From: Thermothielavioides terrestris NRRL 8126
Taxonomy: Eukaryota; Ascomycota; Sordariomycetes; Sordariales; Chaetomiaceae
DNA length: 64,000 nt
Assembly: GCF_000226115.1 (NCBI RefSeq)
Contig: NC_016457.1
Location: forward strand, 4,898,001 to 4,962,000
Direction of reading: 5' to 3'
The notes under the pieces were generated by a model, which saw nothing but the letters and a program-made list of their open reading frames with translations, searched no databases and was not told where the DNA came from. Position numbers and translations under genes: made by a program. Positions 22,712 to 32,111 of the stretch are shown one piece after another (position 1 is the stretch's first letter; each line of letters begins with the position of its first letter).

Positions 22712-22892
22712 GTTCCAGGAGGGGACAAAAGAAGCCCAGTCGTCGTGTTTCGTGCTTGGTATCTTGGGGGCACAGACGAAAGGAGTGGGAGTCACTGGAA
22801 CTCGCACGTGAGCGTTTCCTTTGTTGCCTCCATGGTATTGGAGTGCATCTTTTGTGGGTTGACTGGGCCCCTCCAAATCGGGGTCGTCGTTA

Positions 22893-23250
22893 AAGAGGTC
22901 CCGCCAAGACTAATTTCGGAGACTGCCGCGTACAAGTAATTACAAATCGGCAGGCCACGACGACTTCGAGCAACATCAACAACGAACAATCGCAAAGACT
23001 CGTCGCAACAACTTGATAAAAACTCAACCAAATCGAAAAAAAAGAAAACGAGGATAACCCGTACCCTAACTATAACCCGTATCCTAACCTTAACCTAAAC
23101 CCTACCTAGTAGAGGGGCTAGCGCCGCTCCCCGTACCCCGGTGAACTAACCCTTGGCGATAGAGCAAACGCCTTGGCGATGGTGGCTATGTAATAACGTT
23201 GTAAAAACTCAGCCGACAATTGGCCGAAATTAGTCTTGGCGGGACCTCTT
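22893..23250 (+). mobile_element. TIR element, complete copy 2, 358 bp, upstream of the Clr2-like gene
   Basis: The 27-bp inverted ends (AAGAGGTCCCGCC... and its complement) are intact and bounded by TA at 22891-22892 and 23251-23252. The interior aligns with copy 1, including the telomere-like CCCTAAC tract at about 23056-23105, but is shorter. It lies between 182 and 539 bp upstream of the Clr2-like ATG and so inside its promoter or 5' leader. Confidence 0.85.
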
Positions 23251-23252
23251 TA

Positions 23253-24079
23253 ACGTCTACCCAAATCGGGTAGTGTACTGTACCACAGCAGAAAGGCATG
23301 GGTACCTTACTGTGGGAGTGCGACAGCTGAGTGCCCCACTTCAGCTCCTTACGCAGGAGGCACAGTATTCCGTAAATAGGTGCCCACGGGCAACCTATCA
23401 CCTTACCTTGCTGTATGGAGTATTGAAGGTTGTTGTGAGCACTCCATTCACGTTAATTGCTTCCCCCTTCACCCCCAAGTTCCAAGTGAATACTTAGGAT
23501 AACTACAGCATCAGCGAGTACATTTGCGTGAAATCCATGTCGCCCACAGCCGTCCAATATCGAGCATCCCGCTGAAGCTTTACTACTCGCTTCACAGCAG
23601 TTTGGGACGAAAAGGCCATTGGATATGTTGAATTCGAGCATCGGGACGGATAGTTGCCTTTTTGAACTGTTCAATTCTATAATTTAAATATCGACCTACA
23701 TGAACGACGAATGTTCTAGTGGATCGAGAGCCTGATTGTGACAAGCCCATATCTTACAGAGCCCAGTTGCATCTCCCAATGGCCACTTGAGGGCGGTGCG
23801 GACGAGGGAGATTGAAACGAATATCCGTATTGCCCCGTCTCTTCCTCATCTGACCAGAGCATCAGTTGCTTTTAAGGCAGGGTAACGGCTCACAGTAGTT
23901 GATGCATTTCATGTAAGCTGCACCCTGCTCTGTCATTCTTCAAGAGGATATGCGCCTTCCAATCCCGAGCACCGCCATCCCTTAGGGCGAACACCCCTTT
24001 TCTCGGAATCTGGCACCCTGCCCCGGTTGTTTTCCTCGCCGCTGGCCCAGTCCTTCGTCATTATGTAGTCTGCGCCGCC
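23253..24079. other. intergenic DNA without a supported gene
   Basis: No domain-bearing or spliced frame is visible. The last 20 bp lead into a small ORF whose ATG at 24080 has a strong context (GCCGCCATGGC). Confidence 0.5.
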
Positions 24080-24349
24080 ATGGCTGACACGGAGAAGTCG
24101 CCAGCGTCAGGCAACAAGTCGCAGCCCCAGCTCGGCAAGCTGACGCGGTTTGCCTGGCTGCCGCAGTACAATGACATTCGCAATTCGCTCGGTCTGGTAT
24201 ACGGAGGCCCCAGCGCTAGCCCCTCTTGCGGTTCACTTCCGCTGCCACTCTCACGAGTCCGATCTCGACCGCAACAAGCCTCTCCTAAAAGCACTCCTCG
24301 CCGACATCCAGATAATGCCGTTATCTTGTGTCTAAGTAGCAGCATTTGA
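24080..24349 (+). CDS. small unidentified ORF, 89 aa (possible gene or gene remnant)
   Basis: The ATG at 24080 has an excellent context (GCCGCCATGGC). The first 39 residues look protein-like (LTRFAWLPQYNDIRNS). After about 24197 (GTATAC, a possible intron donor) the frame turns serine- and proline-rich, while another frame (DLDRNKPLLKALLADIQ, about 24258-24308) looks more protein-like. The gene may therefore be spliced or frameshifted, or be a truncated remnant. It converges on the minus-strand gene ending at 24417. No family was recognised. Confidence 0.35.
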   Translation: MADTEKSPASGNKSQPQLGKLTRFAWLPQYNDIRNSLGLVYGGPSASPSCGSLPLPLSRVRSRPQQASPKSTPRRHPDNAVILCLSSSI

Positions 24350-24416
24350 GTGCCAATGCTCAAACAGCACTCATAACTTGGACTCCCTGATCTCAGCTAT
24401 CGATCGCTGCCCCTGA

Positions 24417-25534
24417 CTACGAAGCAGACTCGACAGCAACCAGCTCGTGCGCTATAGGCAACTCGGCCCTACCCGTTTCTACGTCCTTTTTCCGCTCACC
24501 CTTGCCGGCCAGTTCCTCGTCCTCGTACTTGGTCGCGCCCACGGGGGAGTTGAGCATCCAGCGCAGGAGAAGGTAGGCGTCAGCGGGCGGCTCGCCGGGG
24601 GCGCCCACCAGCTCAAGCTGGCGCGACTGGCGGATGACGACATTATTGGTCTCGGCGTCTATGTGGGCCTGCGTGATGCGTGCGTGTGTGTCGCGTTGGA
24701 AGGCGATAATCAGGACCTGTGTGTGGGATGGGTTGGTTAAGTAGCCGGCTGGTTTGGGGGTTGAACTGGGACAGGGTCTTACAGGCTTGGTGTGGTGGTC
24801 GGTGAATTGCCCCATGCGAATTCGCGATTCCAGCAGAGCGATGATGGCGTTGAACTCGCTCCAGAGCAGGTTGCCCTCCGGGGCCACGGCCGGCTCGAGC
24901 ACGGTAATCATCATGTGGGGTTTGTCGCCGTCGACGGGCACCATGCACGGTTCGCACTCGTACCAATCATCGCCGCAATAACCGCGTGGGCCAGCATAGC
25001 GCGGGTCTGAATGGCATTTGTAGACGGCGCTGGGCTGAGGTGTTAGGTGCGAGCTTGGCTGCTTGGTGGGTTGGGAAGGAGGGTAGTCCGGGGAATGGTG
25101 GAGGTCGCAACGGAGGTCTCGACAGCTTGCGCGGGATGTATCTCAGCATCGTATCGGTCGGCCAGGTGCTCCAATATGGTCTGGAACCATCTGGCCTTCA
25201 CGCTGGCGTAGACGTAGCCCGCGCTCGGAACCCACTCGGGGTCGAGCAGGTTTTTAGGACTGTCTAGGGTCGCGCGCCACAAGGGTCGCCACTCCTCCGT
25301 CTCTTCCTCTAAACCGGGACACTCCTCATTGCAGGGAGAAAAGAAACGGGGCTCGAAATCGTATGGCAACTGGCCGTCGACGTCGAGATCTGTCCCTCTT
25401 ACAATGCCGAGAGCCTCGAGCTCATTGGCGTCCACGGAAGTCATCGATCGGCAATTCAGATCGAGATAGTCGTGCAGGGCTTTCAACATGTCAAGTTGTG
25501 CCCGCTCGAGATTCTTCCGGCGGACCTGGTCCAT
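24417..25534 (-). CDS. unidentified fungal protein, 316 aa, three exons with a probable GC-AG intron
   Basis: Exon 1 is 25534-25131, exon 2 is 25029-24783 and exon 3 is 24716-24417. Intron 2 (24782-24717) is regular: GTAAGA, CTTAACC branch, CACAG. No GT donor for intron 1 gives the right phase; GCAAGC at 25130 with acceptor CCCAG at 25030 does, and it joins the frame into a segment with cysteines (YKCHSDP, YCGDDWYECEPC) that would otherwise be lost. The ATG at 25534 follows CACAGCC. Residues 1-60 are helical and charged; the C-terminal part has HMMITVLEPA and an RMLNSPVG-like stretch (LLLRWMLNSPVG). It looks like a conserved filamentous-fungal protein of unknown function. No catalytic motif was seen. 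Confidence 0.7.
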
Positions 25535-25886
25535 GGCTGTGGTGAGAGATGTAGTCGAGATGCGAAAGTAATGGCGCCAGTCGATTTTCAGAGTGAAAGG
25601 TCTCGTTCATTGTTGGAAGGCTGCGCGGCCCGTTTTGTTTGGCAGTTTACCGTGTTTGTTTTGTTGTCCATGATGACACAGCGTGGCTCGGCTTGGCGGG
25701 CTGTTAGCTCAGATCAATGTTGTCTCTGGGCAAAAGGAGGCTGTTGGACACCCGGAGATATAACTCAGCGACAAAAGGCAACGTGAAAATCAGCAATAGC
25801 GTAAGGTAGTTATTGAGTATTTAACTACGCGAAATCCCAATGACACAAGGGGTAGGGACGCGGGAAATGATACCATAAACACGAGG
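25535..25886. other. intergenic region between two co-oriented minus-strand genes
   Basis: The 350 bp contain the 5' flank of the 24417-25534 gene and the 3' end of the AIG2-like gene. No separate feature is seen. Confidence 0.5.
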
Positions 25887-26687
25887 TCAGTGGCTTGGCG
25901 GTATCTCTTTCAAGCCTCCAGGCTCAGTGCTGGCGCTCCTCCCCACGCCCCTAGTCTCGCCTTCCACGGCCTGTTCTGCCTTGCCCTTCTCTTCAGCCCC
26001 CTCTTCTCCTCTACGCCACTTCGGCGGCAATTGTATACCCATCTGCGTTTCCCACAGAGCCCAGTCGAAGCGACCTTGCTTCAGAGCTTGGGCATCTCCG
26101 GCATACCGGAAGGTTTTACCGATGGCTGGGACCTCATCCGCTTTCCCGTCAGGACTGTCAGAGAAGTATATCGCGCAGGGCGCTAGACGGTACGCGTTGG
26201 TCTCGTAGTAGGCGAGCTTGCGCTCTTGCTCAGCAGACTGGACCATGTAGGCGCGGCCTGTCACTTCTGTTCCAGGCTCGCTGTCAATGAGGGTTTTGTA
26301 CTGGCCCCAGTTGGCAAGTTCGTAGCCATAGGTTTTGGCACTGCGCAAGACCGGTTCCGACTCAAGGCCCAAGACCCCTCGCAATATAGCTGGGCTCGTC
26401 AGGGTGCTATAGAAGAAGTACCAGGTTGGCTTATACGCATATGGCGGTGGCTGCAGCCTCCGGAACAGAGGGTTTTCAGGCATCGAGGCCAGCTTGTCAA
26501 GATCAGGGGAGCGCCGGTGCTCGACAGGTTGCGGAGGCCGGGCGCTAACCAACCGTGGGGGAAGCGGAGGTGGAGGAGGAGCAGGAGGAGGAGCAGTAGG
26601 AGGACGAGTACGCTCAGCAGCATTCGTAGGCGGTTCGGCACCCGAAACTGAACTAGAAGGGTCTCGGTCGTGACTGGATTCCGACAT
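25887..26687 (-). CDS. gamma-glutamylcyclotransferase / AIG2-like family protein, 266 aa
   Basis: Single exon, with ATG at 26687 (context CCGACATGAC on the plus strand read in reverse). Residues 1-65 are low-complexity, with a polyproline tract around 33-44. The AIG2/GGCT fold begins at about residue 88 with WYFFYSTL, the family's YGTL-type loop that binds the gamma-glutamyl substrate. It continues through GYELANWGQY and a VTGRAYMV strand to the conserved KLAYYETNAYRLAPC. The C-terminal 40 residues are charged and probably disordered. Family members release 5-oxoproline from gamma-glutamyl peptides, but many fungal AIG2-like proteins have no proven substrate, so only the family is asserted. 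Serine replaces the glycine usual in the YGTL loop. Confidence 0.8.
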   Translation of the reverse strand: MSESSHDRDPSSSVSGAEPPTNAAERTRPPTAPPPAPPPPPLPPRLVSARPPQPVEHRRSPDLDKLASMPENPLFRRLQPPPYAYKPTWYFFYSTLTSPAILRGVLGLESEPVLRSAKTYGYELANWGQYKTLIDSEPGTEVTGRAYMVQSAEQERKLAYYETNAYRLAPCAIYFSDSPDGKADEVPAIGKTFRYAGDAQALKQGRFDWALWETQMGIQLPPKWRRGEEGAEEKGKAEQAVEGETRGVGRSASTEPGGLKEIPPSH

Positions 26688-27150
26688 GACCGCGGGCTGA
26701 ATCCAAGAGTTGCGTCAACTGGCGGGTGAACAACATATGTTAAAACACAGCGAGGTCTGCACTCAATGTGTACTTCATGTTCATGTTCAGCATCACATGC
26801 TGGCGTGGGGCAGCCTGGAGCGGGCAGCCCAGCCCCGCTCTGAGTCAGACAGAACTTGACCGCGAGAAGTCCGCCATGGCGGTCCACCAAACACGTTGAG
26901 TGTACTGTGCAACCGCTACTTCCTGGAGGTAGGCAGTGTACGGAGGAGTGAGTTAGTGGAGAGCTTGAACAGGCCCAATTTTCTCTCACATTTACAATAA
27001 CCGCTATTTCCATCCTGCTTTTCGGGGCTTGGGCCACGAGACAGGCCAATCCCCACCAGGCGCCCCACCCATCGGCCCGCTGCGTCGCGCCGCATCCCGG
27101 CTCCGCTGAGAAAAGTCTGCTCCGTCCGGTCCACCATCAGCATCGTCAGC
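26688..27150. other. intergenic region between the AIG2-like gene and tRNA-Leu
   Basis: It contains the 5' flank of the minus-strand AIG2-like gene and the 5' flank of the plus-strand tRNA gene. No further feature is supported. Confidence 0.5.
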
Positions 27151-27254
27151 GGCAAGGTGGCCGAGCGGTCCAAGGCGCCACGTTAAGGAATCCATCCTTA
27201 ATCTTGAAATCCGTGGTCTCGAAAGGGGCGTGAGTTCGAATCTCACCCTTGTCA
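27151..27254 (+). tRNA. tRNA-Leu (anticodon AAG) with a 22-nt intron
   Basis: The acceptor stem GGCAAGG (27151-27157) pairs with CCTTGTC (27247-27253), followed by discriminator A. Box A (TGGCCGAGCGGTC) is present. The anticodon stem CCACG/CGTGG encloses TTAAGG plus C after removal of 27189-27210, placing the anticodon AAG at 27185-27187 and the intron after position 37, as is canonical. A long variable arm, typical of leucine tRNAs, and the T arm GTGAG-TTCGAAT-CTCAC (box B) complete the structure. CCA is not encoded, as usual in eukaryotes. Confidence 0.95.
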
Positions 27255-27259
27255 GCTTC

Positions 27260-27264
27260 TTTTT
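27260..27264 (+). terminator. RNA polymerase III terminator of tRNA-Leu
   Basis: A run of five T residues lies six bases after the discriminator base of the tRNA gene, the standard pol III stop signal. Confidence 0.8.
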
Positions 27265-28518
27265 CCTCGGGCATCAGTTCAGTGGTGCCTTGCCGAGGTT
27301 GGCCCAACTTTTTGTGTGCCAAGGCGATTGTCCCGGGCTGCGACGGGCCCAACCGGCAGAGAGACTCACATAGGCATCGCTACCTGACCCAGCGGAGTCC
27401 GACTCCGATAGCGATGCCAATTTCGACCCCCTCCGGTCTAGTGAAACCTCTGTGAGAGCGGACCGCCAGCTCGTCACGAGCATGCCGTTCGATACCCATC
27501 ATGCTCGACATCCTTGATCCCGTGTGATTGCACCGGTCAACGGCATCCCTGCACCCGACACGTCAATCTCTGACTTCAGGCGGGAAACGGCGCGGTGAGT
27601 ACATCACGCGCGTGCCTGATTCAGGAATCAGGATAGACAAGAAGCGAGCCGTTTGCCAAGAGACACGGGAACGAGCTGTGGATGAACGGAGATGGCTGGG
27701 ATTTGAGGGTCTGCAAAACTTGCTTGCCATGACGGCATACCACGGCAGATGGGAATTAACCGGCAACCGTCATCATCCCAAGCCTGGCCAAGCTGATGAC
27801 GGCAGAAATACCCCGAATCGAAAAGCATGTCGTCCTTGCCCAAGAAGCCAAGGTAGGGTCGACACCGGGAGCCTGTTCAGTTCAAGACGCAGGATGGTCG
27901 TGTGCGAAGTCAGTCCGGACCGCAAAGATTGTCGGATAGTTAATCCCCAAACGTGCCAGCGACACGGCGCTGAGCTGTCGTGGAAGGAGATTGCGGTCGA
28001 CGGTAGGCAATTTCCACGTCCAATAACTAGGTAACGTTATGTGCGTGCACACGACGAGTTCGTAGCTACGCTCACGAACCAGTGTACACTACGGAGTACT
28101 CCGTGGGAACCAGTTATCCCCAGCCAGATCGAGCGGAGGGGAAATCTCCAAGCAAGAAACAAGCACTTCAAGATCGGCGACCAAGCGGGAAGCAGAATCC
28201 TCCTTCGAGCCAAAAAAGGAAAGTCAGCCAGCGCACTGATTTCCAGGGAGAGCGAAGCAGACCCTGAGCGTCTGGCGCCGTTGGGGCTCATTTTGTCGTT
28301 GATGCCGCAATCTCCAAGCGTCGCACGCGATTGGACCACGGCGATCGTGCCTGCGTTGGCCCCTGTCAAGACGTGTCCACTGCCGAGATGAGAGACCAGG
28401 AACCCGCGCGCAGCCGCGCCCTGATTGGGCTGCGCCCTTGAGGCTATCGAGACAGGGCAGACGTGGAGTCGTTCGAGCCGGACCCCCAGAAAAAACATGG
28501 ACCGTCGCGGGTGGACGT
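27265..28518. other. intergenic DNA without a supported gene
   Basis: The open frames here (27528-28034 plus and 28498-28037 minus) begin at non-ATG codons, lack domains and overlap other frames. Nothing further is supported. Confidence 0.5.
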
Positions 28519-28520
28519 TA

Positions 28521-28902
28521 AAGAGGTCCCGCCAAGACTAATTTCGGCCAATTGTCGGCAATGTTTTTACAACGTTATTACGTAGCCCCGATCGCCAAGG
28601 CGTTTGCACTATCGCCAAGGCGTTTGCTCTATCGCCAAGGGTTAGTTCACCCCAGCCCCCCGCTGGTTAGGGTTTAGGTTAAGTTAGGATACGGGTTATA
28701 GTTAGGGTGTAGGTTATCCTTGTTTTCTTTTTTTTTTTCATTTGGTTGAGGTTTTGTAGAGTTGTTGTTGCGAGTCTTTGCGATCTTGTCTTGTCGATGA
28801 TGTTGCTCTATTGCTCGAAGTCGTGGCGGCCCCGTTCACCCTTGGCGATTTGTAATTACTTGTACGCAGCAGTCTCCGAAATTAGTCTTGGCGGGACCTC
28901 TT
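28521..28902 (-). mobile_element. TIR element, complete copy 3, 382 bp, reversed orientation
   Basis: The 27-bp terminal inverted repeats are intact and bounded by TA (28519-28520 and 28903-28904). The interior matches copies 1 and 2 in reverse, with the telomere-like tract reading GGTTAGGGTTTAGG at about 28669. A short motif CGCCAAGGCGTTTGC is repeated about two and a half times at 28594-28640. Confidence 0.85.
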
Positions 28903-28942
28903 TACGACGACCCCGTCGCGGGCCTGGAAGGGGTAGACGTTA

Positions 28943-29050
28943 AAGAGGTCCCGCCAAGACTAATTTCGGCCAATTGTTGGCAATGTTTTTACAACGTTTT
29001 TACACATCCCCGATCGCCAAGGCGTTTGCACTATCGCCAAGGGCTAGATC
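28943..29050 (-). mobile_element. TIR element, truncated copy 4
   Basis: This copy starts with a complete terminal repeat after TA (28941-28942) and matches the first 108 bp of copy 3, including the CGCCAAGGCGTTTGC motif. It is then cut off where copy 5 begins. The gap to copy 3 is only 38 bp. Confidence 0.8.
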
Positions 29051-29053
29051 TTA

Positions 29054-29080
29054 AAGAGGTCCCGCCAAGACCAATTTCCA
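29054..29080 (-). mobile_element. TIR element, isolated terminal repeat (copy 5)
   Basis: A 27-bp terminal repeat with one or two changes (AAGAGGTCCCGCCAAGACC, TTTCC) follows TA at 29052-29053. Nothing else of the element remains. Immediately beyond it the sequence turns AT-rich and RIP-mutated. Confidence 0.65.
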
Positions 29081-29164
29081 ATGTCCCCACAGATACTATA
29101 GCGCCTACGCTTAGAAGTCACTCCTTTTGCCGCCGCTTAACAATTTCAATGCGGTAGTCCTTAC

Positions 29165-30180
29165 GCCCACGTCGCGTCAGTAGCTACCTAGCCGCTAGTT
29201 TACATCTATATATATCCTATCTACGTTTCCCCAACCAATCTACGTCTATACCAACCCTCTATTCTACTTAGACCTATATTACAACGTTGTATTACTATAG
29301 AATTATACATTTAACCTATATCCAATGGATCCTATTAGTAAGTTCAGATTAGTTTACTACTAGTATATATCAATAGTTGCTAAACATTGATCTAGCTATA
29401 GACTAACATTCTACTATAGACTAGCTCGCTTTATATAGCTAGCAACTAGAAGATACGTTAGGTAAGTTGTTTTACTATCTACCGATTAGCAATTGCTAAG
29501 TATTGATCTAGCTATAGATTAGCTCGCTTTGTATAGTTAGCAATAAAACGATGTACCGTATAGCTAGTAATAAGACGACGCGCTATATAGCTAGCTATAA
29601 AACGATGTACTATATAGCTAGTAACTAGAAGATACGCTTAGTAAATTGTTTTGCCGCCTACCTATTAGTAGTTGCTAAACATTGATCTAGCTATAGCCTA
29701 GCATTCTACTATAGACTAGCTCGCTTTATACGGTTAGCAATAAAACAACGTATCGTATAGCTAGTAACAAGACGACGTAGTATTCGTAGCCTATTAGCGC
29801 CCTTAGTCCCCCTCAACATATAAATGCCATTTAGTCAAATAGCGAATTTAATCACTAGCATTGAATTGCTAATACTATACCTATAGCGAGCTCCCTAGTC
29901 CTAGAACATCTGTCTTCTAAACCCAACCTCGATCTAGCTACTTAGTAAGTACTACCCTAACCTAAGCTTCTCCCTATTCCTAAGTATCTAACCCTACAAT
30001 CGTTATAATCGAGTAGTATTCCTAGTTCTACTCTAGCCTCTGCCTAGCTACTAAATAGCTCTTTACCGTCCTCTAAGGATAACAGTTCCTCTATAGGGGA
30101 AGCAACTTCTAAATATAGGTATAGGCATATTTCCCTAATTTACATATCTAAACCAGAGGTTAAGGCGCTAAATAGCGGCC
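29165..30180. repeat. RIP-mutated AT-rich DNA with internal direct repeats
   Basis: Several 25-60 bp modules recur between about 29365 and 29785: TTGCTAAACATTGATCTAGC (about 29376 and 29668), CTATAGACTAGCTCGCTTTA (about 29411 and 29713), TAGCAATAAAACGA-type units, and AGCTAGTAACTAGAAGATACG-like strings. The pattern suggests a decayed subterminal repeat array, possibly of the MULE that follows. No gene is visible. Confidence 0.55.
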
Positions 30181-31752
30181 TTGCAATTCCTTACAATATT
30201 ATAGAGATCCGGGAACGCTAGTTTAAAGAAGGTATATTTACCCTCCTATATATAGCTTAGCGAGCCGAATAGCGCTAGGTTTCGTACTTCTATAGCCGAA
30301 GAGACGCCCTAAAGCAGTAGGAAAAGAAGACTATATTTCACTACCTCCTCTAAAAGACGCTATAAAAGACTAAAGGGCAAAGTAAATGTAACAAAGTGCT
30401 ATAGAATATAAAGCTATACCGCTATACTCTCTATTAGATTAAATACGACGATAGTATCGTTGATATCGCTATTCGCTATAGCTATAACTATTTAATAGAA
30501 GATATTAAGATAGTTAAACGCCTATATACTATTCTAGAGTATATCGTCTACCTCCTCTTCTCTAAATATAGCAATAGCGTAGTAGAACACTAGCTATATA
30601 GCTGTACTAAAACCCCTAAGGCTAGGGTACGTCTTTACTATATAGGCGGCTAATATATTACAACCTAGGAGATTAGTAACCTATATAGGTCTCTTAAGCT
30701 CTATAAACGCGATAATCGTAAGGTATAGTCCTACAAAGTCCTTAGAGAGCTAGAATTTATAGAAGCCGTTACCTAGCTACTATCCTATAGCGACTAGTAT
30801 AAGTATAAGGCGCTAACTATCCTTAGCGAGAACTCCTTTACATTGGTCTTCGTATATAGAGACCTATTAGATACACTAAAGAAATATAGCTAACTAGCGA
30901 TTATAGATACTATTTACAAGACTATATATAGGGGTTAGCACCTATTTACAATTATAGTTCAAGACTTCAATAGCTACTAGCTCCCTTTTATTTACTTCTT
31001 TATAAAGAGGTAAACCGCTAATAACATCGTAATATATCTAAGCGTACTACTAGAATAGTATAAGGGAGTAGCTAATAGGGGCTAGCCCCTAAAATATATA
31101 ATCACCGACGACTCTATAGCTAAACAACTTACTATCTAGGTAGCATTTGGCTATAATAAGTATAGCCTCCTACGTATACAACATCTCCTTTATATAAAGT
31201 ATTGCTAGGAGACTTTGAAGCGTTGGATTAGTACTAACAAGGAGTGCCTTAGCTATATAGGAGCTGCTCTTCTAAGCCGTTGTTCAGAAAAAGGCTATAT
31301 AGAGTCTATTGAGGCTACTATTGCTTATACTAGCACTGATAGACTTAAGTAGTATTTAAAGAACAACTGGCTAAACAACACTTAGCTATAGGCGTATTAG
31401 GTACGAGACCTAATCCCCTTGCTCTACTAGGTTACTATAATAAATATAGTCGAAGGATAATATTCGAAGGTCAAGAACTCCGAGCCTATACTAAAGTAGC
31501 AAATGCTTAGCATCTTCCCTTTTACTAGTTTGATCATCTATCTTAATCATTGTATATAAGACTATTAAAACAGAGTAATCTAGGCTAAGTTTAGGAGTCT
31601 CAATTATATACTTCTAGCTATATATATAGAGCGGTTTAATAGCTAGGGCTTTAATAGGCTACCTAAGCAGGCTTAAGCACTAATCGTATATAAGCTGTCG
31701 ATAGTATATAAACGGTTCAATGCCAACGAACCTTTCGACTTTAATAGTATTT
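30181..31752 (+). pseudogene. RIP-destroyed MULE (Mutator-like) transposase, truncated at its 3' end
   Basis: The plus strand, read through stops, shows MULE transposase landmarks. TDDSIAEQLTI is at about 31105-31140 (catalytic aspartate region). A histidine/cysteine-position segment with ETLKRWI follows near 31209. Downstream is a TIINIVEG*YSKVKNSEPIL stretch at about 31435-31490, matching the 'TTNPVEGWHSxxK' block of fungal MULEs. The reading frame continues to 31752, where the Copia 5' LTR begins, and its remainder is not found on the other side of the Copia. Confidence 0.7.
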
Positions 31753-31934
31753 TGTCGCGTGCTAGTGCACACGTGACTCTATCTGCCAGGCTCCCTGCGC
31801 TCAGGGGGCACATGTCAGCTCTGCCCACACATGTATATAGACCTCGGCGCTCCTCCCACCCAGCTTGAGAGGAGCACCTCTCTCAATACACATGCCTCTG
31901 CATCCTGCATGGCCCCACTTCGCTGCTCTTCTCA
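31753..31934 (+). repeat. 5' LTR of the Copia element
   Basis: It starts TGTCGCG and ends TTCTCA (TG...CA). A TATA box (TATATAG) lies at 31834-31840, about 82 bp into the LTR, and would set transcription start shortly downstream. The sequence equals 10027-10208 and 39130-39311 by eye. Confidence 0.95.
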
Positions 31935-31954
31935 GTTATGAGCCCGGTTCGCGC
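31935..31954 (+). other. primer-binding site complementary to half of initiator tRNA-Met
   Basis: GTTATGAGCCCGGTTCGCGC begins directly after the LTR. Its first 11 bases complement the anticodon stem-loop of initiator tRNA-Met (GGGCTCATAAC), not the tRNA 3' end. Ty5 and Drosophila copia prime from such cleaved half-tRNAs, which fits a Copia assignment. Confidence 0.75.
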
Positions 31955-32111
31955 ACAACACTCATAACAGCGGTGTAGCCCAGTTGGGGCCATCCTTCTT
32001 CTTTTCTCCAACAACCACTTCCAGTTTTCTCGATCGTCAACAACTCCCACAAGTTCACATCACCCCCATCGTTCAGTCTGAACAACGCAGCACACCTCAG
32101 TTTGCTTCAAG

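Noticed and set aside
29365..29785. CRISPR-like array
   Set aside because: Repeats are unequal, overlapping and AT-rich, with no regular spacers, and the genome is fungal.
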